The notes beneath the pieces were generated by a model. The model was given only the letters and a program-made list of their open reading frames with translations, was not told the origin of the DNA and ran no database searches. The position numbers and the translations under genes are program-made. This document shows, piece by piece, positions 41,801 to 51,235 of a DNA stretch of 64,000 bases. Positions within the stretch are counted from its first letter, which is position 1; each line of letters opens with the position of its first letter. The stretch is from Chryseobacterium angstadtii (GTDB lineage: Bacteria > Bacteroidota > Bacteroidia > Flavobacteriales > Weeksellaceae), in the NCBI RefSeq assembly GCF_001045465.1, contig NZ_LFND01000004.1, positions 186,001-250,000 on the forward strand, read 5' to 3'.

Positions 41801-43414
41801 TTAATAACCAGGATTCTGGGATAAATTAGGATTTAAATTACGGTACTTGTTAGGTATCGGGAAAAGCAATCTGTAATCGGCCAGATTTCCGCCATTCATA
41901 CTGCCGCCTTTCCACTGCCATGTATACCCTGAAAGGTATTTTCCGAATCGGATCAAATCCTGACGTCTGTATCCTTCCCAATAAAGCTCTCTTGCTCTTT
42001 CGTTCAGAATAAAATCAGGTGTTAATGCTGATTGCTGTACGGTTGGCGCAGAAGCTCTTGTTCTAAGTGCATTGATGTAATTCAACGCGGTGGCCATGCT
42101 TCCTTTTCCATTCACTACGGCAAGCTCAGCATACATCAGATAAGCGTCTGCGGCTCTAAATAATGGAAAATCTGCATCTGTAAAATTGGCATCACTTCCG
42201 TTGGCACCTGTTGACGTTTTATTAGAGAATTTAGTAAGTTTTGTTCCCTGCTCAAATTTTGAATAATCTGAGATGGAAGCAGGATCTGTATTCCCGGGTA
42301 CTTTCATTAATCTTGGATCGGTATTTCCGGCAGACTGCATAAATTCCTGTCTTACACGGAACCCTTGCCATCCGAAATCAATTCCGAGTGTTACTCCCAC
42401 TTCATTGGTACAGCTTGCATGAATAAGATACGTAGTTCCACCAAATGTTCTGGTTTTAATTCCGTCAAAAGCAATAGGGAAAATAATTTCCTCCTGAGCT
42501 CCATTCGTATTGTTATCCGCTTTAAAAAGGTTAGCATATGGAATCTGAGCAACTTTATAAGAAGAACCGATTACTTTTTCCACTTCTGCCAATGCTTCCG
42601 TGCTTTTATCTGTTCCAACATAAACTTTGGCATTAAGGTATAATTTTGCCTTCAGCATCCAAACGGCGGCTTTATCTGCTCTTCCGTATTCATTTGCTCT
42701 TGGAGCCGGCAATTCACCTTCAATAGCATTCAATTCATTAATAACGTAATTGAACATAAAATCTCTTGACTGCATGACAGGCTTTACCTGCAATGGGTCA
42801 TTTTCTGTGGCAAAAGGCATTTTACCGTAAATATCTATCGCATGGTAATAAGACAATGCTCTTAAAAACCTTACTTCTGCCCTGTATGTTTTGATCTGAG
42901 CTTTTAAATCGTCAGCAACTCCTCTTGAAGCCAGCTTTTCGTCTGTTGTTTCTCTCAAATATTCATTCACAAGGCTTATCTGGAAAAATATTCTTGCAAA
43001 AAAAGCTTCATTAAAGACATTATCTGCGTTCCATGTATTAAAATTCAGGTCTCTTATGGTAGGGTTGTCACTTTCTCCCCATGCAATAATGGCTTCATCT
43101 GTTGTAAGCTCCTGCAATTGCCAGTATCCTCTCAGATATTGGGAAAATCCTTCATTAGGTCCCCCATCACTTTCATTCCCCAGGTCAGATTCACCGTTGG
43201 CCGATTTTTGTCCTGTTACAGCCAGACCGGCATATATTTTGGCTAAAAACTGTTTATAAGAAGCAGGATTTGCATAGAATTGTTCTGATGTATATAATTC
43301 ATCGTCATTTACTTTTACATCCAGATCATTTAAACAGGATGATGTTGTGAAAAGAAAAAAACCTGCAATGGCTAGATTCCTTATTTTAGATATTTTTATT
43401 GTATTGGTTTTCAT
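41801..43414 (-). CDS. susD: SusD/RagB outer-membrane glycan-binding lipoprotein
   Basis: Lid protein of the SusC/D importer that binds maltooligosaccharides at the surface. 537 residues. Lipobox TTSSC with Cys27, then LNDLDVKVNDDEL. TPR-rich helical core with SusD hallmarks: FLRALSYYHAIDIYGKMPF near 203, WMLKAKLYLNAKVY near 262, and the C-terminal LNERARELYWEGYRRQDLIRFG near 477 and LFPIPNKYRNLNPNLSQNPGY at the end. Starts 12 nt after the SusC stop; overlaps no other gene. Glycan specificity inferred from the adjacent amylase and glucosidase. Confidence 0.95.
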   Translation of the reverse strand: MKTNTIKISKIRNLAIAGFFLFTTSSCLNDLDVKVNDDELYTSEQFYANPASYKQFLAKIYAGLAVTGQKSANGESDLGNESDGGPNEGFSQYLRGYWQLQELTTDEAIIAWGESDNPTIRDLNFNTWNADNVFNEAFFARIFFQISLVNEYLRETTDEKLASRGVADDLKAQIKTYRAEVRFLRALSYYHAIDIYGKMPFATENDPLQVKPVMQSRDFMFNYVINELNAIEGELPAPRANEYGRADKAAVWMLKAKLYLNAKVYVGTDKSTEALAEVEKVIGSSYKVAQIPYANLFKADNNTNGAQEEIIFPIAFDGIKTRTFGGTTYLIHASCTNEVGVTLGIDFGWQGFRVRQEFMQSAGNTDPRLMKVPGNTDPASISDYSKFEQGTKLTKFSNKTSTGANGSDANFTDADFPLFRAADAYLMYAELAVVNGKGSMATALNYINALRTRASAPTVQQSALTPDFILNERARELYWEGYRRQDLIRFGKYLSGYTWQWKGGSMNGGNLADYRLLFPIPNKYRNLNPNLSQNPGY

Positions 43415-43426
43415 TGTAAAGGGGGA

Positions 43427-46138
43427 TTAAAAATTAGCATTAATACCTAGAGTAAACATTCTGGCTCTCGGATAAATTGAACTGTCGATTCCATTTTCAA
43501 ATACTTCCGGATCAATATTTTTGTATTTGGTGATCACAAGAACGTTTTGAGCGGCTGCATAAAGTCTTAATGAGGAATTATTTCCTATAAACTTGCCGAA
43601 TGTGTATCCTACCGTTACATTATCAAGCTTCAGGAAGCTTCCGTTTTTCAGATAATAATCAGACATTTTCTGCTGTTCGGAGAAAAGGGTTGAATTAAAA
43701 TCCACAGGAGAGTTATTAATGGTTCCGTCAATTGTATTATTGATATTCCCCAGCTGCGCTCTGTCCGCAGAAATTCTGTCATAGACATAGTTTCCTAAAC
43801 TTGCTCTCCAGCCCATAGAAAAATCCCAGTTTTTACCTGCTGTAGCATTCACCATCAGACCCATAGTAACATCAGCCTGAGGTTTTTTATAGTTATATTT
43901 ATCTGCAGAAGTGATCTGGCCATCTCCATTACGGTCTACATATGCTCCCTGTACCGGTCTTCCGTTAGCATCATAAATCTGCTGATAAACCCAGTAAGCA
44001 TAAGGAGAATATCCTTCTCTGAACGTTTGAACAAAACCTCCCAGACCTACTCCACCTTTATCAATTCCGTTAACTTCCAGTTCCTTGATGTTGATATGAT
44101 TATAGGATAGATTGTAGTTGAAATTCAGAGTAAAGTTTTCTTTCTGAACAGCTTTTACATCCAATCCAAGATCAATCCCTTTGGACTGTAATTTTCCAAT
44201 ATTTTTAGGCCCTAAAATTCTCAGGTTTTCAAGAGGCCCTTCCGGTACTATAGACAAAAGGTCTTTGGTATCTGCCATATAAAAATCCAGGGTTCCTTTG
44301 ATTCTGTTATTAACAAAACCAAAATCAAGTCCTAAATTATATTTTACACTCTCTTCCCACTTCAGATTCTGGTTATATCCGTTTGCTTTTGAAATTTGGT
44401 AAAACTGATCTCCGAACTGATAATATAAGGTAGTGGAAGTATTATAGGTTTTAAAATAATCATAGCTGTATACCCCGATATCCTGCTGCCCGGTTTTCCC
44501 GACACTGGCTCTTAACTTTAAGTCTGACAGCACATTATTACCTTTCAGGAAGCTTTCTTCTGAAATTTTCCATGCTGCGGCAATTCCTCCAAAGTTCCCC
44601 CATCGGTTATCTTTACTGAAACGTGAAGATCCGTCTCTTCTGTAGTTAATGGTAAGTAAGTATTTGCTGGCAAATCCGAGGTTTAATCTTCCGAAGAAGG
44701 CCTGTAAATTAACATCCGGTTTAGAATCGGGATTATAGAAATTATTATCAGGATCCAGTCCGTACAAGAGGGTATTACCTGAGGATGAACTTACTTTATG
44801 ATAGTTCTGGTACTCATATCCTCCCATCGCTTCGATGTTGAATTTTCCAAAAGTTCTGTTGTAGTTCAACTGCACGTTGGCATTTTTGTTCAAGATGCTT
44901 TCATCAGAATAGGAATCTTCTCCGTAGAAATCGAATATATTTTTAACGGAATAGTATCCGTTTCTAGAATACTTATTGGTAGTCACATGCCCATCCAGTT
45001 CTTTACTGTCCAGACCTGCATTGACAATCAATCTCATCTCCGGAAGGAAATGGAATTTGTAATCCATATTGATGTTTCCGAAAAATCTTTTGAAATTCTG
45101 AACATCATGTTTGTTCACAAGCATACTGACAGGGTTCGCAGTACCTGTTGGTCTGTTGGTCCCGGCAATCCATTCTCTGTATCCTCCGTAAGGGGAATTT
45201 GCATCATATACTGCCTGCGTCGGGTCATAAGAAAGTGCATTCTTTATAGCATCCTCGTTGGCTTTATTCTGAAAAGTATAGGAGTAAGTTCCTGTAATAT
45301 TAAATTTAAGATGATCATCAAAGAAATTAGGACTTAATGCAAAATTGGCCGTAGTTCTTCTGAATCTGGAAGTCATCAGCAATCCGGAATTATCCATATT
45401 ATCTACGGAAAAACGGGCCGGAACTTTTCCAAACAGGCTTCCTGACACGGAAGCATTAATATCTGAAGTTACTGATGTTCTGAAAATTTCTCTTTGCCAG
45501 TCCGTATCAGAATTTCCCAGTAAGTTAGCCTTTTCCGGGGCATACTGGTTGATGATACTTCTGAACTCATCTCCGGAGTACACTTTGATTTTTTTGGCGA
45601 GGGTATTTACCGTAGTAAACGCATTCAGTGAAACACGAAGTCTCTTACTTCCTTTCTTTGTTGTGATAAGGATAACCCCGTTTGAACCTCTGGAACCATA
45701 AATGGCTGTAGACGCTGCATCCTTCAGAATGGAAAAAGACTCAATATCATTTGGGTTGATTGTGGACAACGAGACTCCGTCCAGCGGTAAACCATCCACT
45801 ACCAAAAGCGGATCATTGTTGGCATTCAGAGACGATCCTCCCCTGATCCTTATCGTAGCTTCATTTCCGGGTGTTCCCGACTGAGTAATCACCAAACCTG
45901 AAGATCTACCGTTGATGAGACCTTCCGCAGTAGTGACTGCCCCTTTATTAAAATCTGCTGTAGATAAAGCAGTGATGGAACCGGTTAAGTCTGTTTTTTT
46001 CTGTTTTCCATATCCAATCAGAACAACCTCTTCAATCTTTTTCTCCTTAGTTACAGAATCTTGTGTCTGCGCATGTATTATTGAACTGGCCAATAAAAAA
46101 GCAGGCGCAATTTTTAATACCGTAGTAAAATTTTTCAC
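43427..46138 (-). CDS. susC: SusC/RagA TonB-linked outer-membrane transporter (short form)
   Basis: TonB-dependent 22-strand barrel importing maltooligosaccharides. 903 residues, signal peptide 1-23. Right after it comes the TonB-box-like EEVVLIGYGKQKKTDLTGSI (about 36-55), then the plug (TIRIRGGSSLNANNDPLLVVDG, residues about 97-118, a SusC signature) and a barrel ending in a terminal Phe. The usual N-terminal carboxypeptidase-regulatory-like domain of SusC (about 80-100 residues) is absent. First gene of the locus, with a 326-nt upstream region holding long inverted repeats. Confidence 0.95.
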   Translation of the reverse strand: MKNFTTVLKIAPAFLLASSIIHAQTQDSVTKEKKIEEVVLIGYGKQKKTDLTGSITALSTADFNKGAVTTAEGLINGRSSGLVITQSGTPGNEATIRIRGGSSLNANNDPLLVVDGLPLDGVSLSTINPNDIESFSILKDAASTAIYGSRGSNGVILITTKKGSKRLRVSLNAFTTVNTLAKKIKVYSGDEFRSIINQYAPEKANLLGNSDTDWQREIFRTSVTSDINASVSGSLFGKVPARFSVDNMDNSGLLMTSRFRRTTANFALSPNFFDDHLKFNITGTYSYTFQNKANEDAIKNALSYDPTQAVYDANSPYGGYREWIAGTNRPTGTANPVSMLVNKHDVQNFKRFFGNINMDYKFHFLPEMRLIVNAGLDSKELDGHVTTNKYSRNGYYSVKNIFDFYGEDSYSDESILNKNANVQLNYNRTFGKFNIEAMGGYEYQNYHKVSSSSGNTLLYGLDPDNNFYNPDSKPDVNLQAFFGRLNLGFASKYLLTINYRRDGSSRFSKDNRWGNFGGIAAAWKISEESFLKGNNVLSDLKLRASVGKTGQQDIGVYSYDYFKTYNTSTTLYYQFGDQFYQISKANGYNQNLKWEESVKYNLGLDFGFVNNRIKGTLDFYMADTKDLLSIVPEGPLENLRILGPKNIGKLQSKGIDLGLDVKAVQKENFTLNFNYNLSYNHINIKELEVNGIDKGGVGLGGFVQTFREGYSPYAYWVYQQIYDANGRPVQGAYVDRNGDGQITSADKYNYKKPQADVTMGLMVNATAGKNWDFSMGWRASLGNYVYDRISADRAQLGNINNTIDGTINNSPVDFNSTLFSEQQKMSDYYLKNGSFLKLDNVTVGYTFGKFIGNNSSLRLYAAAQNVLVITKYKNIDPEVFENGIDSSIYPRARMFTLGINANF

Positions 46139-46152
46139 AATATCGTTTTTTT

Positions 46153-46273
46153 AGTTTCGTTTTAAAAAGCTGTGTTAACAGTTTTGCAATTTATAAAAAA
46201 ATTAGAATTATTATAATATTATTGAAAATTTGGATAATTTTATGTAAATTATTTGACTATTTAAAACGAAACT
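46153..46273. promoter_or_regulatory. 14-bp inverted pair upstream of susC
   Basis: AGTTTCGTTTTAAA at 46153-46166 and its exact reverse complement TTTAAAACGAAACT at 46260-46273, 93 nt apart, flanking the expected susC promoter. A plausible pair of regulator sites. The 326-nt gap 46139-46464 has no gene. Confidence 0.5.
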
Positions 46274-46337
46274 TCTGTTTTACAGATCATTACACCAATA
46301 TATGCTAAGCATAATACATGCTGAATATTAACATTTT

Positions 46338-46360
46338 GTTAAACATTTGTTTAACTAAAC
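46338..46360. promoter_or_regulatory. Short overlapping palindromes in the susC-metG region
   Basis: GTTAAAC-ATTT-GTTTAAC (46338-46355) overlaps GTTTA-AC-TAAAC (46349-46360). A further TATGCTAAGCATA lies at 46301-46313. Possible operators; AT-rich chance palindromes cannot be excluded. Confidence 0.35.
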
Positions 46361-46435
46361 TTAACATGAAACCCTCTCATTACGGCGAAAAACTTATTAT
46401 AAGGGAAGTTTAGACAGTTTTCGTGAGATAATGCT

Positions 46436-46443
46436 TATCTTTG
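46436..46443 (+). promoter_or_regulatory. -7 element TATCTTTG of metG
   Basis: Exact consensus 21 nt before the metG ATG; it overlaps the upstream TTG that would extend the frame, confirming the ATG at 46465. Confidence 0.6.
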
Positions 46444-46464
46444 CAGTTAAAACTTTACTATAAA

Positions 46465-48504
46465 ATGTCAAACAGAAAGATGATTACGGCAGCTTTGCCT
46501 TATGCAAACGGACCGGTTCATATAGGACATTTGGCAGGTGTATATATTCCTGCGGATGTCTACGCAAGATTTCAAAGAAGATTAGGAAAAGAGGTAGCGT
46601 TTATCTGCGGATCGGATGAGCACGGGATTCCTATTACCATCAGAGCAAAAAAAGAAGGGGTAACACCTCAGGATATCGTGGATAAGTACCATGAAATCAT
46701 TAAAAAGTCTTTTTCAGATCTGGGAATTTCCTTTGATGAATATTCCAGAACAACCTCTAAAAAGCATTACGAAACCAGCCAGGATTTCTTCAAAGTCCTT
46801 TATGAGAAAGGAAAATTTACGGAAGAGATTTCCGAACAGTATTTTGATGAGCAGGCCGGAGAATTCCTGGCAGACCGATATATTGTAGGAACATGCCCGA
46901 ACTGCGGGAATGAAAATGCATACGGAGACCAGTGCGAAAAGTGTGGATCTACTCTATCCCCTTCAGAACTGATTAATCCGAAATCTATGTTGAGCGGAAA
47001 TGTTCCGATCCTTAAAGACACCAAAAACTGGTATCTTCCTTTAAATGAATATGAAGATTTCCTGAACGAATGGATCATTGAAGGCCACAAAGACGACTGG
47101 AAACCTAATGTTTACGGTCAGGTAAAATCATGGCTGAATGACGGCCTGAAACCACGTGCCATGACCAGAGACCTGAACTGGGGAGTTCCTGTTCCGCTTC
47201 CAAATGCGGAGGGGAAAGTGCTTTATGTATGGTTTGATGCTCCTATCGGATATATTTCATTTACCAAAGAATGGGCAGAGAAGAACGGAAAAGACTGGAA
47301 AGATTACTGGCAGAGCGAAAACAGTGATCTGATTCATTTCATCGGAAAGGATAATATTGTATTCCACTGTATTATTTTCCCTGCGATGATGAAGGCTCAC
47401 GGTGATTACATTATGCCGAAAAATGTTCCTGCATTCGAATTCCTGAATCTTGAGAACGATAAAATATCAACGTCGAGAAACTGGGCGGTATGGGCACATG
47501 AATATGTAGAAGAATTCCCGGGACAGCAGGATGTTTTAAGATATGCACTTCTTTCATCTGCTCCGGAAACAAAGGATAATAATTTTACATGGAAAGATTT
47601 CCAGACTAAAAATAATTCTGAGCTGGTAGGTATTTTCGGGAACTTTATCAATAGAGTTGCTGTTTTAATTAATAAAGACTTTGAAGGAAAAGTTCCTGAA
47701 GGTGATATTAATGCTCCTGAACTTGAAGAAATTAGTAAAAGAGCATCAGAGGTAAAAAATTTCCTTGAAAATTATGAATTTAGAAATGCTTTATCAGCAT
47801 TTATGAATTTAGCTAGATTTGGGAATCAATATCTTCAAAATGAAGAACCTTGGAAAACAATCAAAGTTGATGTTGAAAAAACTAAACATACATTATTTAT
47901 TGGGGCTCAAGTTGCAGTTGCATTAGGAAATTTAGCGGAACCATTCCTTCCTTTCACTGCTCAAAAAATCTACGATATATTCAATGTTGAACAACTAGAT
48001 TGGACTTCATTAGAAAACTCGAAAGTTCTAATTGAAGCAGGACATCAGATTGTAGAGAAAGCACCACTTCTTTTCTCAAAAATTGAAGACAGCGTCATTG
48101 AAGCTCAGATTGAAAAACTAGAGCAGACCAAACAAAACAATAAAAAAACAAACCCTAACGCCAACCCTATGAAAGAAGAGATTTCTTTTGATGATTTTGC
48201 TAAAATAGACCTTAGAACAGCTACTATTCTGGAAGCTGAGAAAGTAGAAAAAGCTGATAAATTACTCAAATTTAAAGTAGATACAGGTGTTGATATCAGA
48301 ACGGTTGTTTCAGGGGTTGCAGAAAGCTTCACTCCGGAAGAACTGATCGGTAAGCAGGTAATGATCTTACTGAACCTTGCTCCGAGAAAAATCAGAGGAA
48401 TTGAGTCTCAGGGAATGTTCTTATTAACGACCAAACCGGACGGAAAACTATCTTTCGTAACACCGGATGACAGCAATGTAGAAAACGGTATTGAGATAGG
48501 ATAA
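46465..48504 (+). CDS. metG: Methionyl-tRNA synthetase with C-terminal tRNA-binding domain
   Basis: Charges tRNA-Met. ATG at 46465 gives 679 residues. Seen: class I HIGH motif (19-22), zinc knuckles CPNCG and CEKCG near 143-160, KMSKS-equivalent KISTS near 337, an anticodon-binding helical domain, a lysine/asparagine-rich linker (KQNNKKTNPNANP near 560), and a C-terminal EMAP/Arc1p-like tRNA-binding OB fold (FDDFAKIDLRTATI near 577). Bases about 47640-48130 are noticeably more AT-rich, with different codon choice from the rest, while the reading frame is intact. 10 nt before the next gene. Confidence 0.96.
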   Translation: MSNRKMITAALPYANGPVHIGHLAGVYIPADVYARFQRRLGKEVAFICGSDEHGIPITIRAKKEGVTPQDIVDKYHEIIKKSFSDLGISFDEYSRTTSKKHYETSQDFFKVLYEKGKFTEEISEQYFDEQAGEFLADRYIVGTCPNCGNENAYGDQCEKCGSTLSPSELINPKSMLSGNVPILKDTKNWYLPLNEYEDFLNEWIIEGHKDDWKPNVYGQVKSWLNDGLKPRAMTRDLNWGVPVPLPNAEGKVLYVWFDAPIGYISFTKEWAEKNGKDWKDYWQSENSDLIHFIGKDNIVFHCIIFPAMMKAHGDYIMPKNVPAFEFLNLENDKISTSRNWAVWAHEYVEEFPGQQDVLRYALLSSAPETKDNNFTWKDFQTKNNSELVGIFGNFINRVAVLINKDFEGKVPEGDINAPELEEISKRASEVKNFLENYEFRNALSAFMNLARFGNQYLQNEEPWKTIKVDVEKTKHTLFIGAQVAVALGNLAEPFLPFTAQKIYDIFNVEQLDWTSLENSKVLIEAGHQIVEKAPLLFSKIEDSVIEAQIEKLEQTKQNNKKTNPNANPMKEEISFDDFAKIDLRTATILEAEKVEKADKLLKFKVDTGVDIRTVVSGVAESFTPEELIGKQVMILLNLAPRKIRGIESQGMFLLTTKPDGKLSFVTPDDSNVENGIEIG

Positions 48505-48514
48505 ATAACAAAAA

Positions 48515-49186
48515 GTGAAATTATTTTTACCAGGTTTCCTGTTGTTGATTTTTTCTTTTATAAATGGTCAACAATCCGATGAAATTTGCATGCACTATCG
48601 CTTTGACGGCGATAGTGCTGTAGTTTATAGAGCAACGTATGATACTTCTTTCACGAATTCTCCACAGATTAATTTTTCAACTGAGAAAGATTCAATTAAG
48701 ATATCTTACGGATACAAACTGATCAATCACCATACGGAAGATCCTTTAAAAGTAAGCTATTTCACAGACTTAGCTGAATTTAAAACTGATCAATTTGGAA
48801 ATAAGCCGGTGAAAAAAGATTCTCTGAGTTTTGTTGAAAAACTATTCAATGTCAATCTTTTTCTGCCGGAATACAGCAGTAAGTGTGTAAAACCCGGAGA
48901 AACATGGACAACGGAGAATGATCTACATTCTCAATTGTACAGGAAAATCAAAAAGCAGTACCAGCTTATTGAATTTAATCAATCGGAGACTAAAATTAAT
49001 TACAGTGTAAGCTATTATAAAGATGATGAAAATAATCCTGATAAGATGATAACAGGAATTTATACCATAGACACCAACAGTGGACTTGTAAAGGGAGCTG
49101 ACTTCAATGTGAATCATCCCACAGAAGATTATCAATACAAAATGATTATTGAAAGAATTTCAAAATCTGAACCTGGAGTGAAGTAA
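48515..49186 (+). CDS. Secreted protein of unknown function downstream of metG
   Basis: 223 residues starting at a GTG (48515) 10 nt after metG; no ATG is available before the signal peptide (KLFLPGFLLLIFSFINGQ), so GTG is the start. The mature protein is beta-rich, with only two cysteines (EICMHY, SKCVKP) and a TWTTENDLH segment. No family recognised; it resembles uncharacterised periplasmic proteins common in Flavobacteriia. Probably co-transcribed with metG, although function is unrelated. Confidence 0.75.
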   Translation: MKLFLPGFLLLIFSFINGQQSDEICMHYRFDGDSAVVYRATYDTSFTNSPQINFSTEKDSIKISYGYKLINHHTEDPLKVSYFTDLAEFKTDQFGNKPVKKDSLSFVEKLFNVNLFLPEYSSKCVKPGETWTTENDLHSQLYRKIKKQYQLIEFNQSETKINYSVSYYKDDENNPDKMITGIYTIDTNSGLVKGADFNVNHPTEDYQYKMIIERISKSEPGVK

Positions 49187-49207
49187 CATTTACGCAATTT
49201 ATACATC

Positions 49208-49240
49208 AAAAAAAGACACATTATTTTATGTGTCTTTTTT
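49208..49240. terminator. Bidirectional terminator
   Basis: 12-bp stem AAAAAGACACAT / ATGTGTCTTTTT with TATTTT loop (49210-49239); ends the metG unit. Confidence 0.88.
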
Positions 49241-49310
49241 ATTTCTGGTGTGTTCTTAAAAGCTTGGTGTAAAATTTAATGTTAATATAAACCATTAAGA
49301 AAGAGTTTAG

Positions 49311-49348
49311 TTATTAAGAGATTGCTTCGCTTCGCTCGCAATGACGAG
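49311..49348. repeat. ATTGCTTCGCTTCGCTCGCAAT repeat fragment
   Basis: ATTGC...GCAAT arms around TTCGCTTCGCTC, then GACGAGGGAG. This kind of unit is widespread between bacterial genes; only one copy is seen in this window. Confidence 0.5.
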
Positions 49349-49355
49349 GGAGAGT

Positions 49356-50060
49356 TTACTTTTTGGTCAGTTTTGCCAGGTAAGAATCTTCATCCTGCAT
49401 CACTTTTTCAACCTTAAAGCCGTTGTTTTCCGCGGCATTTTTCAGGGTTTTATAATCAAGATAGAGCCATTTAATAGGATCTTCGGATTCCCCTTTATAA
49501 TGAACAATATAATCCAGTTCGCCATAATAACCGCCTGCCGGAATATATACACCGCCATCTTCATCACGGTCGAACATGTATAGAATGTCTGTACTGTCAA
49601 TCAGGATTTGTCCGTTGTCATTCACTAAAGAATGCAGTTTCTGAAGATAGGTATCTATTTTTTCCAGGCTTTCAAAAATTCCTGTTCCGTTCATCAGAAG
49701 CAGAACGGTATCGAAGGTTTCCCCGGAAAAATTCAGCATATTTTCACATACTGCTTCTTTAAGTCCTCTCAGCCTGCAGACTTCAATAGATTTGGGTGAA
49801 ATATCCAGTGCCAGTACTTCAAGACCTCTTTCATTCTGAAGATACAAGGCGTGAGAGCCGGCTCCCGCCCCAATGTCCAGCACTCTTCCCCGAGCCTGCT
49901 CAAGTGCTTTCTGCTCAAGATCGTTCATCTCATCAAAATCTCTGAAAAGATAGTCTACCGGAAGCTCATCCAGCTCCGAAATTGAAGTTTCAGTCTGCAG
50001 ATCCTCAGGATTTTCATGGTGAAAATAATCCCAGACTGCCCTGCCCATTAAATCTTTCAT
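49356..50060 (-). CDS. Class I SAM-dependent methyltransferase
   Basis: The frame is open to 50108, but the TATCTTTG promoter element at 50078-50085 lies inside that extension, so the ATG at 50060 (MKDLMGRAVWDYF) is the start, giving 234 residues. Motif I reads VLDIGAGAGSHALYLQ near 77-92, motif II end ALDISPKSI near 101, and LLLMNGTGIFESL near 129. The N-terminal VWDYFHHENPEDL segment is a feature of one Bacteroidetes methyltransferase group. Substrate unknown. Convergent with metG's neighbour; its promoter borders repeat copy F. Confidence 0.87.
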   Translation of the reverse strand: MKDLMGRAVWDYFHHENPEDLQTETSISELDELPVDYLFRDFDEMNDLEQKALEQARGRVLDIGAGAGSHALYLQNERGLEVLALDISPKSIEVCRLRGLKEAVCENMLNFSGETFDTVLLLMNGTGIFESLEKIDTYLQKLHSLVNDNGQILIDSTDILYMFDRDEDGGVYIPAGGYYGELDYIVHYKGESEDPIKWLYLDYKTLKNAAENNGFKVEKVMQDEDSYLAKLTKK

Positions 50061-50077
50061 TCTTGTCTTTAAAAGTG

Positions 50078-50108
50078 CAAAGATACGGGTTTCTGTGGGA
50101 AGGGTCAA
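50078..50108 (-). promoter_or_regulatory. Promoter TTG-N20-TATCTTTG of methyltransferase gene
   Basis: -7 at 50078-50085, TTG at 50106-50108 within the first heptamer of repeat F. Confidence 0.6.
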
Positions 50109-50400
50109 GAGTTTCGGGGTCAGAGCGTTGGAGGGTTTTAGAGTAAATGAGTTTGAAAGAGGTTTTTAATTGCTCGTTTTTTAGTTGATCGTTGCTCGTT
50201 TGTAGTAATTAAGTTAATGAATTCAGTGTCTGATGTCTGATGTCTGAAATCTCATATCTATTATAAAAAATTCACTATTCACTTGCAAAGCAAAATTCAC
50301 CATTGACATCTATCCCGTCTACAATCCACATAAAAAACCAAAGTTTAAACTACGGCCTACTCCCTGCAACCTGCTACCTATTATCTGCCACCTAAAACCT
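50103..50400. repeat. Heptamer-phased composite repeat, copy F
   Basis: GGGTCAAGAGTTTCGGGGTC and GGGTTTTAGAGTAAATGAG at the left (as in copies C and E), TGATGTC-TGATGTC-TGAAATC heptamers in the middle, TTCACTTGCAAAGCAAAATT, then CCTGCAACCTGCTACCT text. Fills the gap up to the SIP stop codon. Confidence 0.75.
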
Positions 50401-50402
50401 AC

Positions 50403-51215
50403 CTACCCCATCGAATCTTTCTCCTTATGTCTATCCTTTTCCGACTCGTTTTCCGCGACCCCGGCTTTCCAGTAAGAATAGGCATTCAGTTCCTGTGAAG
50501 TCCAGTTTCTATCTTTTCTCAGGTACGTACGGATTTCTTTAACACTTGAAAACTCCGCTGCAACATAACCGAATTTAGTAGTATCCGGAATATTTATCCT
50601 TTTTACGGTATCTGCCATTTCACTGTTGAGATGTGGGGTCGCATTATGGAGCCATTTAAATTCAATATCTGCATTGGTTTTCAGGGGCTGCTCGTCTTCC
50701 TTTCCATGAACTTCAATGATGCAGACTCCTTTTGCGGTTTCGGGAAGGGTTTCCAACATGGCTCCCAGAACAGGGATTGCAGTAGCATCTCCTACAAACA
50801 GGTACCATTCAGCTTCGGGGTACATTTCTTTCGCCTCGGTCCTCATCATAATTCCCAGTTTTGTTCCGGCTTCTGCATCTCTTGCCCATTTTGAAGCAGG
50901 ACCGCCGTCTCCGTGATCTACAAAATCAATGATCAGCTCATTTTTCTCAAGATCAATTCCCCGGTGGGTATAGGTTCTTACAGCCGGTGCCACTTCTTTC
51001 GGAGGATAAACCCACTGCCGGTTTTCATCCAGAGTCGGAAAATGGATCTCATCTAAACCTGCAGGAGGAACAGCAATTTTATTATTATCGCCAATCGTGG
51101 TATTTTTAAACAAGTGGGCTTCAGGAGAATACAGATACACCCTGATGTAATGATCCGTGATATACTCTTTTCTGGTCATTTCCGCTACAATGCGGCCTGT
51201 CTGAATTTTAGCCAT
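50403..51215 (-). CDS. Siderophore-interacting protein (FAD-dependent ferric reductase, SIP family)
   Basis: Cytoplasmic NAD(P)H/FAD enzyme that reduces iron bound to imported siderophores. 270 residues. Seen: FAD-binding RTYTHRGID near 99 (family RxYTxR motif), DHGDGGPASKWA near 114 holding the isoalloxazine, YLFVGDATAIPVLGAML near 154 for NAD(P)H, and C-terminal SYWKAG near 247. Downstream of the TonB receptor gene on the same strand with a hairpin between them, so the two form an iron-uptake unit. Confidence 0.92.
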   Translation of the reverse strand: MAKIQTGRIVAEMTRKEYITDHYIRVYLYSPEAHLFKNTTIGDNNKIAVPPAGLDEIHFPTLDENRQWVYPPKEVAPAVRTYTHRGIDLEKNELIIDFVDHGDGGPASKWARDAEAGTKLGIMMRTEAKEMYPEAEWYLFVGDATAIPVLGAMLETLPETAKGVCIIEVHGKEDEQPLKTNADIEFKWLHNATPHLNSEMADTVKRINIPDTTKFGYVAAEFSSVKEIRTYLRKDRNWTSQELNAYSYWKAGVAENESEKDRHKEKDSMG

Positions 51216-51235
51216 ACTGAAATTTTTAAGTTTGA

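Noticed and set aside
49356..50108. Longer methyltransferase start at 50108
   Set aside because: The promoter at 50078-50108 lies inside the extension; the start is set at 50060.
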